From positions 57,511 to 121,510 of the forward strand of contig JAFWYP010000033.1 of NCBI GenBank assembly GCA_017517665.1: 64,000 nucleotides of DNA, in the 5' to 3' direction. This DNA comes from Clostridia bacterium. Its GTDB lineage: Bacteria; Bacillota; Clostridia; Oscillospirales; Acutalibacteraceae. The translations under genes were made by a program, and so were the position numbers. The stretch's first letter is position 1; each line of letters begins with the position of its first letter. The notes beneath the pieces are model-generated. The model ran no database searches. It was not told the origin of the DNA and saw only the letters and a program-made list of their open reading frames with translations. Below are positions 34,817-43,590 of the stretch, piece after piece.

Positions 34817-35275
34817 TTATTGAGGTTTGATAAAAGTATGTACCGAAAGATTTTCGGGATGCGCAAAGATTGTATCCTTGGTTGTTTCGATTACAAAGGT
34901 CATGTATTCGGGACTGTAAATCATAGTCAGATTATGGTCGAGATAATAATATTCAATCTCGTAACCGGTTCCTTCTTTATAAATTGATTTAACAAAGATT
35001 TCATCGCCCGTCTGGTATTCAATCGTGGCAATTGCGAGGGCGTTATCCTCAAAAAACGCTTCGTCATACTTAACGCCGATATCTTCGAGCTTTGTGAAAG
35101 CTTCATAATCCTTGATTATAAGAGAACCGAACACAACATTGGCATCCGTTATGCTTACGGTATCGCCGTTAGGGTCAATATACTCTCTGCCGCCGAAAAG
35201 ACCGGGAAACGTTCCCGAAAGAAAAACAACAACGGACATAACTGCTGATACCAGTTTGAAAAAGATTGCGGTCAT
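34817..35275 (-). CDS. Secreted protein of unknown function
   Basis: 152 aa. N-terminal signal-like helix (MTAIFFKLVSAVMSVVVFLSGTFPGLFGG), then a region rich in aromatic and acidic residues (DANVVFGSLIIKDYEAFTKLEDIGVKYDEAFFEDNALAIATI; YEIEYYYLDHNLTMIY), predicted beta. Not recognised. GGAGGAAG ribosome site. Before the insertion it would have been convergent with the 32808 gene, sharing the split terminator. Divergent from the XRE regulator at 35414. Confidence 0.75.
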   Translation of the reverse strand: MTAIFFKLVSAVMSVVVFLSGTFPGLFGGREYIDPNGDTVSITDANVVFGSLIIKDYEAFTKLEDIGVKYDEAFFEDNALAIATIEYQTGDEIFVKSIYKEGTGYEIEYYYLDHNLTMIYSPEYMTFVIETTKDTIFAHPENLSVHTFIKPQ

Positions 35276-35340
35276 AAATGCTTCCTCCTTAATGTTTTGT
35301 AATTCAATTATAACATAAAAACTTAAAAAATCAACACTTA

Positions 35341-35382
35341 TAGCTAAAATTATATTTATAACTGTCTGTTAAACTTTAGCTA
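35341..35382. promoter_or_regulatory. Spaced inverted repeat before the XRE regulator
   Basis: TAGCTAAA (35341-35348) and TTTAGCTA (35375-35382), 26 bp apart, in the divergent intergenic region. Candidate autoregulatory site for the 35414 product. Confidence 0.35.
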
Positions 35383-35413
35383 TTACTATCAAAATATAGT
35401 TGAGGTGACAGTA

Positions 35414-35734
35414 ATGAGTGTTGATTTTGGTTTAATAGGTTCGCGGATAAAAGCTGAAAGAAAAGCGGCGGGCAAAACTCAGGAATGGCTTGCCGAAAAG
35501 CTTGATGTGAGCGTCGGATATATAAGTCAGGTTGAAAGAGGGATAACAAAAATCAGCCTTGAAACTCTTGCAGAGATATGTGCGGTTCTCGGAAGCGACA
35601 TCGCTTTTCTTGTGTCGGGTTCATCAAAAACTCAAAGCGGATATCTGCAAAATGAATTTTCCGAAAAATTTTCACAGTTATCGGAGAGAGATAAGTTTAT
35701 CATACTTGAGCTTATGAATTCCATGAATAAATAA
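35414..35734 (+). CDS. XRE-family HTH transcriptional regulator
   Basis: 106 aa. HTH_3 domain at about 6-62: IGSRIKAERKAAGKTQEWLAEKLDVSVGYISQVERGITKISLETLAEICAVLGSDIAFL, followed by a short helical tail (SERDKFIILELMNSMNK) for dimerisation. Start MSVDFGLIG follows GAGGTGA. Probably controls itself and/or the divergent secreted-protein gene; inference from position. Confidence 0.88.
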   Translation: MSVDFGLIGSRIKAERKAAGKTQEWLAEKLDVSVGYISQVERGITKISLETLAEICAVLGSDIAFLVSGSSKTQSGYLQNEFSEKFSQLSERDKFIILELMNSMNK

Positions 35735-35742
35735 TAACAAAC

Positions 35743-35772
35743 AACGCCGTCGGAATTTCCGACGGCGTTTAG
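35743..35772 (+). terminator. Bidirectional terminator after the XRE gene
   Basis: AACGCCGTCGGA / TCCGACGGCGTT with an ATT loop, then TTAGTTT. Same sequence as the terminator split at 33.9/34.8 kb; also suited to end the leftward gene at 35780. Confidence 0.8.
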
Positions 35773-35779
35773 TTTATGA

Positions 35780-36658
35780 TTATTCAGCTGTTGTTTCGAG
35801 AACGGTTCTGTCGATCGAATACTTAACAGCGTTTCTGTAACGGAATGTTACGGGAACAGTACCCATATCTGCAAGAGTGCCTGTGCCTGTTACTTCTGTT
35901 TTAACATCAATGTTCTTAACGTATTCGATTGAAATAACTTCGTCTGTTTCAACGTTGGCTGTGATGATAATCTGGCAGTCCTTGTATTCAAGTGTAGGCT
36001 GTGCAACTGTCATGTAGCTTTCAGCCTTCTTGAACTCATTGAGAACATCGTCAACGTTGCCCATGTCATAAGCCTTCTCGAGAGTTGCGGGAAGGGTGGG
36101 GGACTTGAGGTTAACGGTAATTGTTCTTACTGTTTCGTTGTCAACGCAGGTTGCGCTTTCAATATCTTCAAGTGTGAGTGCGCTCACATAGCTCTGACCC
36201 TTAACGGGAAGGAATGCAGCCATATCTTCGCCGTATTCAAGAGTTGCGCCGTCATTGTGGAGCATATAGCTGTCAAGAGTTGTGATAGCGGCGTTGAGGT
36301 AGTCATTTTCGCTCATTGCAACTTCATTGCCCTCTGCATCTGTTGCCTTGCCGATGCTCTTATCCTGACTCATTTCAACCTTTGCTGTTGCGCCCTTAAC
36401 TTCGTTAATGTGGAGGTTGAAATACTCAAAGATAGTTGCTGTGTTAGCCTTGAGAGCTTCTTCTGAATATGTAGTGTCTGTGATAACCTGGCTTTCTTCG
36501 TCAACCGATGTTGTGATATCGGTGGGAAGAGGAGTCTTGACTTTGATGGTTGTGGTTGTTGTGGTTTCTTCTTCGCCTGTTCCCGAGCAGCCTGCAAAGC
36601 TGAAAATCATTGCAAATGCAAGGATAACACCGATTATTGCGAGAATCTTTTTATTCAT
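35780..36658 (-). CDS. Lipoprotein of unknown function
   Basis: 292 aa. Signal peptide with lipobox IFSFAGCS (Cys about residue 24), an acidic-Thr linker (EEETTTTTTIKVK), then a domain of about 230 residues with alternating strands and helices. A repeated NTATIFEYFNLHINEVKG...NDYLNAAITTLDSYM pattern resembles lipoproteins common in gut Ruminococcaceae. No enzymatic motif seen. Ribosome site AAAGGAGAT. Confidence 0.8.
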   Translation of the reverse strand: MNKKILAIIGVILAFAMIFSFAGCSGTGEEETTTTTTIKVKTPLPTDITTSVDEESQVITDTTYSEEALKANTATIFEYFNLHINEVKGATAKVEMSQDKSIGKATDAEGNEVAMSENDYLNAAITTLDSYMLHNDGATLEYGEDMAAFLPVKGQSYVSALTLEDIESATCVDNETVRTITVNLKSPTLPATLEKAYDMGNVDDVLNEFKKAESYMTVAQPTLEYKDCQIIITANVETDEVISIEYVKNIDVKTEVTGTGTLADMGTVPVTFRYRNAVKYSIDRTVLETTAE

Positions 36659-36819
36659 TTAGATAATCTCCTTTCGCAAGGCAGATGCCTTTTTGCGGAT
36701 TATAATAGAAACATTATAGCATAAAAACAGCTAAAATACATCCAAAATTTGAGAAATAAAAATTTTTGTTGAAAGTGAAAAAATTGTGAGTGTTCGGTTT
36801 GTAGAAAATTCACAATGAA

Positions 36820-38091
36820 TTATACGTTAAGACCCTTTTCGTCATAGAGGAAAGCAGTTTCAAGGCAGAGACCTACGCCTGCTTCGATGGTTTTGAGGTC
36901 AAGATTTTCGTGTGTATCGAGTCTTGTGTGATAGTAGCGTGCGGGTGCGGGGTCCATAGCGGCGAATGCTGCAGCTTTGAATTTCTTGCTTTTTGAAACT
37001 GCAGCGGCATCTGTTGCACCGAGCGAAACTGTGAGATAGGGAAGATTTTCAAGACCTGCGATGTTGCCTGCTTCTTTGAGGAGATTGCATACTTCGGGGT
37101 CATTCTTGACGATACCGCTCATATCCTTATTATATATGCCCATGAAATCATAGTCGCGGATTGTATCGAGAGCGATGAAGATTGTTTCAACATCGGAGAA
37201 TTCTTCGCCGTGATTCTTAACAAAATCCTTTGCGCCTCTGAGACCTGTTTCTTCAGAGCCTGTGCAGAGAGCAACAACTTCGGTGTTTTCAAGACGGATA
37301 TCGTTATCCTGCATGAATTTGAGAACGGCGATTGAAGTGAAGCAGCCTGTAAGGTCATCGTTTGCGCCCTCAACAACGCGGTTTTTATCATACATGAGAA
37401 TTGCGGTGATAAAGAAAATAACAAAGAAAATCATGATATAGCTGAGGATATCGAGAGTGAGTGCGGAGATATATTCGGGATTTGTCTGCGTTTTGACAAT
37501 GGCAAAAATACTGGCGCCGATTGAATAAACAAGACCGAGAATTGCACCGCCGAGGGTAGCAATGAGAAGCTTCGGACCGCCAAGATAGCTAAATCGCCAT
37601 TCCATGGAAGAGTCTGCATGACCTGCGAAAATGATGCGGCGCTTTGTTTCGCCCGAGGCTTTTCTGATGCCGTAGGTATTATATGATGTCTTTTTGGGAG
37701 TGAACTTATCAAGTGTTTCCATGTAGAAAACAAATTCCGTGATTCCGAAGAAAAGGCAGAAAACCGCGATTGCAAGAGTTGCGAAGAAAAGTGCGGCTAT
37801 TTCAAAAAACTGAGCAACAAAGAAAATTGCGGTTGCAATAATCATAAGGATGCCCGACATGGGAACCCAGCCGAGGAATGCTTTGGGATGAACGGCAAAG
37901 GAATCAACCTTAACATCGTCACAGCAGGTCTTAAGCTCTTCAGACATGAATTCAATACCCTTTTTTTCAGCTTCCGAGCCTGAAAAACGCGGGCCTATTT
38001 CCTTGCATACCTTTTTGATTGCCCTTGCGGCATAGTTGGTATACATTCTTCTTTCAGACGGGTAATTCTTAACGCTTTCGTTTGCTTTCAA
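36820..38091 (-). CDS. Membrane-embedded M28-family metallopeptidase
   Basis: 423 aa. Zinc-peptidase residues in M28 order: FAGHADSS, EGANDDLTG, GSEETGLRG, IALDTI and HTRLDTHENL. Between the N-terminal domain and the first His motif lie two hydrophobic segments (about 72-115), and two more interrupt the core between GHAD and GAND (about 180-235). The peptidase domain would therefore face the cytosol or outside depending on topology, which is not determinable here. Start is TTG at 38091 with GGAG 9 nt upstream. Probably an aminopeptidase. Confidence 0.85.
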   Translation of the reverse strand: MKANESVKNYPSERRMYTNYAARAIKKVCKEIGPRFSGSEAEKKGIEFMSEELKTCCDDVKVDSFAVHPKAFLGWVPMSGILMIIATAIFFVAQFFEIAALFFATLAIAVFCLFFGITEFVFYMETLDKFTPKKTSYNTYGIRKASGETKRRIIFAGHADSSMEWRFSYLGGPKLLIATLGGAILGLVYSIGASIFAIVKTQTNPEYISALTLDILSYIMIFFVIFFITAILMYDKNRVVEGANDDLTGCFTSIAVLKFMQDNDIRLENTEVVALCTGSEETGLRGAKDFVKNHGEEFSDVETIFIALDTIRDYDFMGIYNKDMSGIVKNDPEVCNLLKEAGNIAGLENLPYLTVSLGATDAAAVSKSKKFKAAAFAAMDPAPARYYHTRLDTHENLDLKTIEAGVGLCLETAFLYDEKGLNV

Positions 38092-38155
38092 AACGAAACA
38101 CTCCTTTCAATTTCTTTCCCTTTTGTAATATTTTTATTAATAATGCGGTTTTTAT

Positions 38156-38184
38156 TTGACAACCGCAGGTTTTCGGATTAATAT
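38156..38184 (+). promoter_or_regulatory. Promoter of the VanY-like gene
   Basis: TTGACA (38156-38161), 17-bp spacer, TAATAT (38179-38184), 30 bp before the start codon. Confidence 0.75.
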
Positions 38185-38213
38185 AGATTAGTAAAAACTT
38201 GAACGAGGTAAAT

Positions 38214-39041
38214 ATGATGAAAAAAACACTTTCGCTCATACTTATTGCGATACTTGCGGTTGTTCTTATCGGTTACGGCGCGGTAACACTTCTTTCCGAT
38301 AATAATCCCACTATTGAGGGGACACCGATTGAAGAAGAAACAACCAAAAAGCCGTCAATCCTTGATGCTTTTGTCAATGTGACCAAAAAAACAACCGAAG
38401 TGCAGACAACTGCACCTCAAAAAATAAGCGGCTATAAATATGCTTATGCGGGATTTGAGCCTGCATATGCAAATGTTGATATTGATGACTGGAAGATGCT
38501 TCTTGTTAACAGAGATTACATACTTCCCGACGGCTATGAGGTTGAGCTTGCTCCCTGTATAACCGATGACCCTGACAGCCTCAAACTCGATTACCGCGTT
38601 GCACCTCATTATAATGAAATGTATAATGCGGCACTTGAAGACGGAATTGAGCTTACGCCCGTTTCGGGATACCGCTCCGTTGAGCGTCAGCAGAGAAATT
38701 TTGAAAACAAAATTGATAAATATCTGAATCAGGGTTACGGCAAGATTGAAGCAACGCAGATGGCGGCAACAATCATTCTTCCTCCCGGCACGAGCGAGCA
38801 TAACGCTGGTCTTGCCATGGATATATGCAGTCTTGAGCAGGATTTTGAAGAAACCAAGGAATTCAGATGGCTTTCGGAAAATGCCGCGGATTACGGCTTT
38901 ATTCTCCGCTATCCGGAGGATAAGCAGGATGTGACGAAAATCATCTATGAACCGTGGCACTGGAGATATGTAGGCGTTGAAACCGCAAAGGCAATGAAGG
39001 CAAGCGGTCAGTGCTTCGAGGAATATCTCGGAGTGGCTTAA
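38214..39041 (+). CDS. D-alanyl-D-alanine carboxypeptidase, VanY/M15B family
   Basis: 275 aa. Membrane anchor (about 4-24), Thr/Lys linker, then the M15B zinc peptidase: TPVSGYRSVERQQRNFENKI, PPGTSEHNAGLAMDIC (SxHxxGxAxD with His and Asp ligands) and EPWHWRYVG (Glu, His). Trims the terminal D-Ala from peptidoglycan stems outside the membrane. Vancomycin-linked vanY genes have vanRS neighbours, absent here, so a housekeeping role is likelier. ATG at 38214 or 38217, behind GAGGTAAAT. Confidence 0.92.
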   Translation: MMKKTLSLILIAILAVVLIGYGAVTLLSDNNPTIEGTPIEEETTKKPSILDAFVNVTKKTTEVQTTAPQKISGYKYAYAGFEPAYANVDIDDWKMLLVNRDYILPDGYEVELAPCITDDPDSLKLDYRVAPHYNEMYNAALEDGIELTPVSGYRSVERQQRNFENKIDKYLNQGYGKIEATQMAATIILPPGTSEHNAGLAMDICSLEQDFEETKEFRWLSENAADYGFILRYPEDKQDVTKIIYEPWHWRYVGVETAKAMKASGQCFEEYLGVA

Positions 39042-39628
39042 GGTTTTCTTTTGTTTTCAGGCTCTCCGCCTTCGGAAATATTCTCTCTTTTAAGAACAAC
39101 GAAAACGGTTCTGAACAAAATTTTAATATCAAACCAAATGCTCTGTTTGTCAATGTATTCCTTGTCAAACAGGGCTTTTTCTTCGTCCGTGAGGTTATCT
39201 CTGCCGTTAATCTGCGCCCAGCCGGTTATGCCGGGTCGGACTGAATAGACATTGTATTTTTTTCTTAATGCCCTGATTTCCTTTTCTTCGGGAATGAGGG
39301 GTCTCGGTCCTACAAAGCTCATATCGCCGAGAAGGACATTAACAAGCTGCGGAAGCTCGTCAAGGCTTGTCTTGCGCAGAAATCTTCCGCTTCTCGTTAT
39401 AAATTTTTCGGAGTTTTTAAGATTTGCCGTTGCAACATTCTTAACTCCTCTGCGCATTGTTCTGAATTTGAATATATAAAAAAGCTTGTTGTCTTTTCCT
39501 ACTCTGTACTGTCTGAAAATAACGGGAGAACCCGCATCAATAAGCACGATGAGGCTTATCAGCAGAAACAGAGGAAAGAGAATAATGATGAGCAAAAGGC
39601 TTACCGTAAAGTCAAAAGCTCTTTTCAT
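39038..39628 (-). CDS. Polyprenyl-phosphate sugar-1-phosphate transferase
   Basis: 196 aa. N-terminal membrane helix (RAFDFTVSLLLIIILFPLFLLISLIVLID), then the catalytic domain of the bacterial sugar-transferase family: GKDNKLFYIFKFRTMR, RSGRFLRKTSLDELPQLVNVLLGDMSFVGPRPL and RPGITGWAQINGRDNL. Loads the first sugar on undecaprenyl phosphate for exopolysaccharide or glycan synthesis. No glycosyltransferases adjoin, so it stands alone. Start at MKRAFDF with AGGTGTT upstream; 4-bp convergent overlap with the VanY-like gene. Confidence 0.92.
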   Translation of the reverse strand: MKRAFDFTVSLLLIIILFPLFLLISLIVLIDAGSPVIFRQYRVGKDNKLFYIFKFRTMRRGVKNVATANLKNSEKFITRSGRFLRKTSLDELPQLVNVLLGDMSFVGPRPLIPEEKEIRALRKKYNVYSVRPGITGWAQINGRDNLTDEEKALFDKEYIDKQSIWFDIKILFRTVFVVLKRENISEGGEPENKRKP

Positions 39629-39636
39629 ACAACACC

Positions 39637-40236
39637 TCATTTTGACCAGAATATATAGTCTTTGATAAGAACGGCTCTTACGGGCGCACCTTCAAGTCCG
39701 TCGTAGCATACGGGTGGGGCAATGAGAAAATACTCACCCGGTTCAACCGCGGAAAGGTCAAGACCCTCGAGCACGGCAACTCCGCTGAGAAGGAATGCTT
39801 TGTGCGGACCTGTCTGGTTACCCTTGCATCCGACGGAAAGAGAATCCGTGCCGATGAGCATAAGTCCTCTGTCGGCAAGCTCCTGTGCGGAAGAGTCCAT
39901 AAAAAACGCTTTTCCGCCGCCTTTTATCAGCAGACGCTCGCATTTTTTCGGGAAATATCTGTCAACATATTCGCCCGTGATAACTCCGTCGGGAACGTTC
40001 ATAACCGTGCACGGTCCGATGTAGGGTTCAAGCGGAAGCCCGTCTATTGATTTGCCGCCTTCAACGAAGTGAAGCGGTGCATCCGCATGGGTTGCCGTGT
40101 GCGAACACGCATGAACCGCCGTCAGATTGCAGTCGTAATTCTCGCCGATTTCGGAAAGAATCTCCGCCTCGGGTTTCGGGTCGCCCGGATAAACCTCGCT
40201 CTGAAAGAATTTTCGGGAAATATCAATTATTTCCAT
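39637..40236 (-). CDS. Cyclase-family metal hydrolase (kynurenine-formamidase-like)
   Basis: 199 aa. Metal-binding motif CSHTATHADAPLHF corresponds to HxGTHxDxPxH of the family, with Ala replacing the Gly. Also IDISRKFFQSEVYPGDPKPE at the start and GLMLIGTDSLSV. Members hydrolyse N-formylkynurenine or isatin; no kynurenine genes are nearby, so the substrate is unknown. Starts 1 nt after prfB stops, suggesting co-transcription. Confidence 0.85.
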   Translation of the reverse strand: MEIIDISRKFFQSEVYPGDPKPEAEILSEIGENYDCNLTAVHACSHTATHADAPLHFVEGGKSIDGLPLEPYIGPCTVMNVPDGVITGEYVDRYFPKKCERLLIKGGGKAFFMDSSAQELADRGLMLIGTDSLSVGCKGNQTGPHKAFLLSGVAVLEGLDLSAVEPGEYFLIAPPVCYDGLEGAPVRAVLIKDYIFWSK

Positions 40237-40237
40237 A

Positions 40238-41350
40238 TTACTGTCCTTTCAATGATTCCATCTTAAGGTACGCATTGATGAAGCCGTCGATATCGCCGTC
40301 CATAACAGCGTTGATATTGCCTGCTTCAAAGCCTGTTCTGTGGTCTTTGGCAAGGGTATAGGGCATGAAAACATAGGAACGAATCTGACTGCCCCATGCG
40401 ATTTCACGCTGTTCGCCCTTGATATCGTCAATCTTGTCGAGATGCTCTCTTTCCTTGATTTCGATAAGCTTGGATTTGAGCATCTTCATTGCAACATCTC
40501 TGTTCTGATGCTGGCTTCTTTCAACCTGACAGGCGCATACAATACCTGTGGGGATATGTGTGATGCGGACTGCCGATGATGTTTTGTTAACCTTCTGACC
40601 GCCTGCACCGCTTGAACGGTAGTAGTCGATTCTCAGGTCATCGGGATTGATTTCAACCTCAACGGTATCGTCGATTTCGGGCATAACTTCAAGTGAAGCG
40701 AATGATGTGTGGCGTCTGCCCGAAGCGTCGAACGGAGAAACACGTACAAGGCGGTGAACACCCATTTCTCCCTTGAGATAGCCGTAAGCATTTTCGCCTT
40801 CAATAACGAGAACTGCGGATTTGAGACCTGCTTCATCGCCGTCAAGGAAGTCAATCATGCTAACCTTGAAGCCATGCTTTTCTGCCCAGTGCTGATACAT
40901 TCTTACAAGCATCTGATTCCAGTCCTGAGCTTCTGTTCCGCCTGCACCTGCGTGGAAGGTGAGAATTGCGTTCTTTGAATCGTATTCACCCGAAAGAAGG
41001 GTGCTGAGAGTCATCGCGTCAAGCTTTTCAACAAAAGCATCAACGCTTGACTTGCATTCGTCAAACATATCGAGGTCTTCCTCTTCGTTGGAAAGCTCGA
41101 TGAGAACAAGTGCATCGTTGTAATCATTTTCAAGAGCGTTATATGCGCCGACCTTATTTTTGAGCTGGCTGATTCTCTGCTGAACCTTCTGTGAGTTTGC
41201 AAGGTCGTTCCAGAAACCGTCCTGAGCAGTCTGCTCTTCAAGAGTTTCGATTTCTTTATTCATATCATCGAGACCGAGTGCGTCTCGAAGCTGCTTTAAT
41301 TTTTCTTCATAATCAAGAAGTGAAAGTCTTAATTCTTCAAACTGAACCAT
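40238..41350 (-). CDS. prfB: Peptide chain release factor 2
   Basis: 370 aa RF2, which reads UGA and UAA. Domain order: N-terminal helical domain (to about 110), LVRVSPFDASGRRHTSFAS with the SPF anticodon-mimic, and the YYRSSGAGGQKVNKTSSAVRI GGQ loop for peptidyl-tRNA hydrolysis. The whole protein is in one frame from MVQFEELRLSLLDYEEKLKQL, so the usual programmed +1 frameshift near codon 25 is absent, as in a minority of bacteria. Confidence 0.96.
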   Translation of the reverse strand: MVQFEELRLSLLDYEEKLKQLRDALGLDDMNKEIETLEEQTAQDGFWNDLANSQKVQQRISQLKNKVGAYNALENDYNDALVLIELSNEEEDLDMFDECKSSVDAFVEKLDAMTLSTLLSGEYDSKNAILTFHAGAGGTEAQDWNQMLVRMYQHWAEKHGFKVSMIDFLDGDEAGLKSAVLVIEGENAYGYLKGEMGVHRLVRVSPFDASGRRHTSFASLEVMPEIDDTVEVEINPDDLRIDYYRSSGAGGQKVNKTSSAVRITHIPTGIVCACQVERSQHQNRDVAMKMLKSKLIEIKEREHLDKIDDIKGEQREIAWGSQIRSYVFMPYTLAKDHRTGFEAGNINAVMDGDIDGFINAYLKMESLKGQ

Positions 41351-41440
41351 AAAAATTCTCCTGATGCATAATTTTTCATCATATATTATAACTAATAATT
41401 AACAGATTGTAAAGAAGTTTAAATATTTTTTAATTAATAA

Positions 41441-41469
41441 TTGCAATTTATCCGATAATTAGTTACAAT
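41441..41469 (+). promoter_or_regulatory. Promoter of the RING/DUF2628 gene
   Basis: TTGCAA (41441-41446), 17-bp spacer, TACAAT (41464-41469), followed by AAAGGGG. Confidence 0.6.
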
Positions 41470-41508
41470 ATATAAGTATTTATATCAAAACGAAAGGGGA
41501 TGATGCCC

Positions 41509-42588
41509 GTGAATTATGATAATCTTATCTGTCCGCACTGCGGTAAAGCAATGCACGACGGGGAAGATGTTGTTGTGTGCCCCGTTTGTGCAACTCCGCA
41601 GCACAGAGATTGTTGGATGCAGGTAGGTCATTGCGCAAACGATTCGCTCCATGCATCGGGCTATGTATGGCAGAAAGAAACAAATAACCGCACACCCGAA
41701 ACGAATACCGCACCTGCTTCCGATTCGAGGGTGTGTCATATATGCGGAAGCGAAAATCCGAACGACAGTCTTCATTGCGGAAACTGCGGTGCACTTTTCG
41801 GTGAGAACAAGTCGGAAAATGTAAATCCCGTGTGTGCTCATTGCGGAACAAATAATGATTCCGATGCCAAGCATTGCAAAAACTGCGGTGCGCCTCTTAC
41901 GGGTCAGGGCGGATTTTTCAACGCAAACCCCTATATGAGGAATTCCGAATTCAAAGAGGATGACCTCATTGCGGGTCAAAGGGCGGGCGATGTTGCACTC
42001 TATGTTCAGGCAAGTGCGCACCGCTATCTCAGAAAATTCAGAAGATTTGCCGACGGTAAAAAGCTTTCTTTTAATTTTGCGGCATTTTTCTTTGCACCTT
42101 ATTGGTTTTTCTACAGAAAGATTTATAAAGCAGGTGCATTTTTCATTGTTCTTTTTGCAACGGTTTCGCTGATGCTCTCGGGTATCACGTTGAACGCTTC
42201 GCTTCATGTGAACTTTTTTATTGAAAACTATGGAGTTTTTGATTATGAAAACGCAACAGAAGCTGAAATCGCCGCTTATGAAAAAGAAGTTGAAAAGGCA
42301 AGCGCAGAGCTTTTTGACAATATAAAAAAGCCTGTTGCAATAATCGGGGCGGTTAATTTCGGCATGAGCCTCATTGCCGCGCTTGCAGCAGACAGACTTT
42401 ACTATAAAAAGGTTCTGGCAGATATAAAAGCCGTAAGCGATGCCGTCAAGGATGAAAATATGCGTAAGCTCATGATTGCAAGAAAAGGCGGTCTTTCCGC
42501 CCTCGCATTTGCGGCAAGCGGTCTCGGATATAACATCTTTGTTGATGCTATGGTTTATGCGGCAGATTTTATAACAAACACATTATGA
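41509..42588 (+). CDS. Prokaryotic RING-like, zinc-ribbon and DUF2628 membrane protein
   Basis: 359 aa. N-terminal cross-brace zinc module NLICPHCGKAMHDGEDVVVC / CPVCATPQHRDCW (about 4-45) of the prokaryotic RING type, then two zinc ribbons (CHICGSENPNDSLHCGNCG; CAHCGTNNDSDAKHCKNCG), a linker, and a C-terminal DUF2628 region (SFNFAAFFFAPYWFFYRKIYKAGAFFIV) with three to four membrane helices. Role unknown; the combination occurs in Firmicutes. The GTG at 41509 has AAAGGGG 9 nt upstream; ATGs at 41500 and 41503 lie too close to it. Confidence 0.82.
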   Translation: MNYDNLICPHCGKAMHDGEDVVVCPVCATPQHRDCWMQVGHCANDSLHASGYVWQKETNNRTPETNTAPASDSRVCHICGSENPNDSLHCGNCGALFGENKSENVNPVCAHCGTNNDSDAKHCKNCGAPLTGQGGFFNANPYMRNSEFKEDDLIAGQRAGDVALYVQASAHRYLRKFRRFADGKKLSFNFAAFFFAPYWFFYRKIYKAGAFFIVLFATVSLMLSGITLNASLHVNFFIENYGVFDYENATEAEIAAYEKEVEKASAELFDNIKKPVAIIGAVNFGMSLIAALAADRLYYKKVLADIKAVSDAVKDENMRKLMIARKGGLSALAFAASGLGYNIFVDAMVYAADFITNTL

Positions 42589-42618
42589 TATAATATTAGT
42601 AGAACCGGAGGGCTACAC

Positions 42619-43503
42619 ATGAAAGTCAGAAAAGCGATTATTCCCGCAGCGGGTCTCGGCACAAGAGTTCTTCCTGCATCAAAGGCAGTTCCCAAGGAAA
42701 TGCTCAATATCGTTGATAAGCCTGCAATTCAGTATATCGTTGAAGAAGCTGTTGCGGCAGGAATCGAAGATATCCTTATTATCACGAACAGAGGCAAGGG
42801 CGCAATCGAGGATCATTTCGACCACTCATTTGAGCTTGAAGCGGGTCTTGCAGGCAATCCCTCAAAGGCAAAGCTTTATGAGGACGTAAAAGCCTGCGCA
42901 AATCTTGCAAACATATATTTTATCCGTCAGAAGGAAACAAAGGGTCTTGCTCACGCACTTCTCTGCGGTAAGAGCTTTGTGGGAAATGAACCCTTTGCCG
43001 TGCTTTACGGCGACGATGTTATCATTTCCGAGGACCCCGTTACCGCACAGCTTACACGCTGCTACGAAAAATACGGCAAGGGTGTTGTTGGTGTAAAAGA
43101 AGTAACAAGAGAGCTTATCAAGCTTTACTGCACACTTGACGTTTCTCCCATTGATGGTGAAGACAGAGCAATGACCTGCCGTCAGATTATCGAAAAGCCC
43201 ACAGACGACCAGATTCTTTCGCTCTTTGCGATTCTCGGCAGAGTTGTTCTTCCTCCCGAAGCATTTGACCTTATTGAAAAAGGTCTTGCGGCAACTCCCG
43301 AGGGCAAGGAATTCTATCTCACAGATGTTTTTACCGAACTCGGCATGAACGACAAGCTTCTTGCATATGATTTTGACGGCAAGAGATACGATATGGGCAA
43401 CAAGCTCGGCATTATGAAAGCAAACTGCGAGGTTGCACTTGACCATCCCGAAATCGGCGACGGTTTCAAGGCATACCTCAAAGAACTTGTTAAGACATTT
43501 TAA
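42619..43503 (+). CDS. galU: UTP-glucose-1-phosphate uridylyltransferase
   Basis: 294 aa; makes UDP-glucose for glycolipid, capsule and glycan synthesis. Motifs: IIPAAGLGTRVLPASKAVPKEML (nucleotide-binding GxGTR and Lys), IVEEAVAAGIEDILIITNRGK, QKETKGLAHALLCGKSFV, LYGDDVI (metal Asp) and IVEKP-equivalent IIEKPTDDQ. Full length. CGGAGGG ribosome site; a TATAAT at about 42590 suggests its own promoter or simply closes the operon. Confidence 0.96.
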   Translation: MKVRKAIIPAAGLGTRVLPASKAVPKEMLNIVDKPAIQYIVEEAVAAGIEDILIITNRGKGAIEDHFDHSFELEAGLAGNPSKAKLYEDVKACANLANIYFIRQKETKGLAHALLCGKSFVGNEPFAVLYGDDVIISEDPVTAQLTRCYEKYGKGVVGVKEVTRELIKLYCTLDVSPIDGEDRAMTCRQIIEKPTDDQILSLFAILGRVVLPPEAFDLIEKGLAATPEGKEFYLTDVFTELGMNDKLLAYDFDGKRYDMGNKLGIMKANCEVALDHPEIGDGFKAYLKELVKTF

Positions 43504-43515
43504 ACTATAAACACC

Positions 43516-43550
43516 AACGGCGGCTGCGATTGCAGCCGCCGTTAATTAAT
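43516..43550 (+). terminator. Terminator of galU
   Basis: 12-bp stem AACGGCGGCTGC / GCAGCCGCCGTT with a GATT loop; the downstream tract is AATTAATTATTT rather than a pure T run. Confidence 0.7.
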
Positions 43551-43590
43551 TATTTCTGTTCGGGTTGTGTGAAAAGAGCAAGTTTTTTAA

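Noticed and set aside
38214-39041. Vancomycin-resistance vanY
   Set aside because: No vanR/S/H/A/X neighbours; M15B carboxypeptidases are common housekeeping enzymes in Clostridia.
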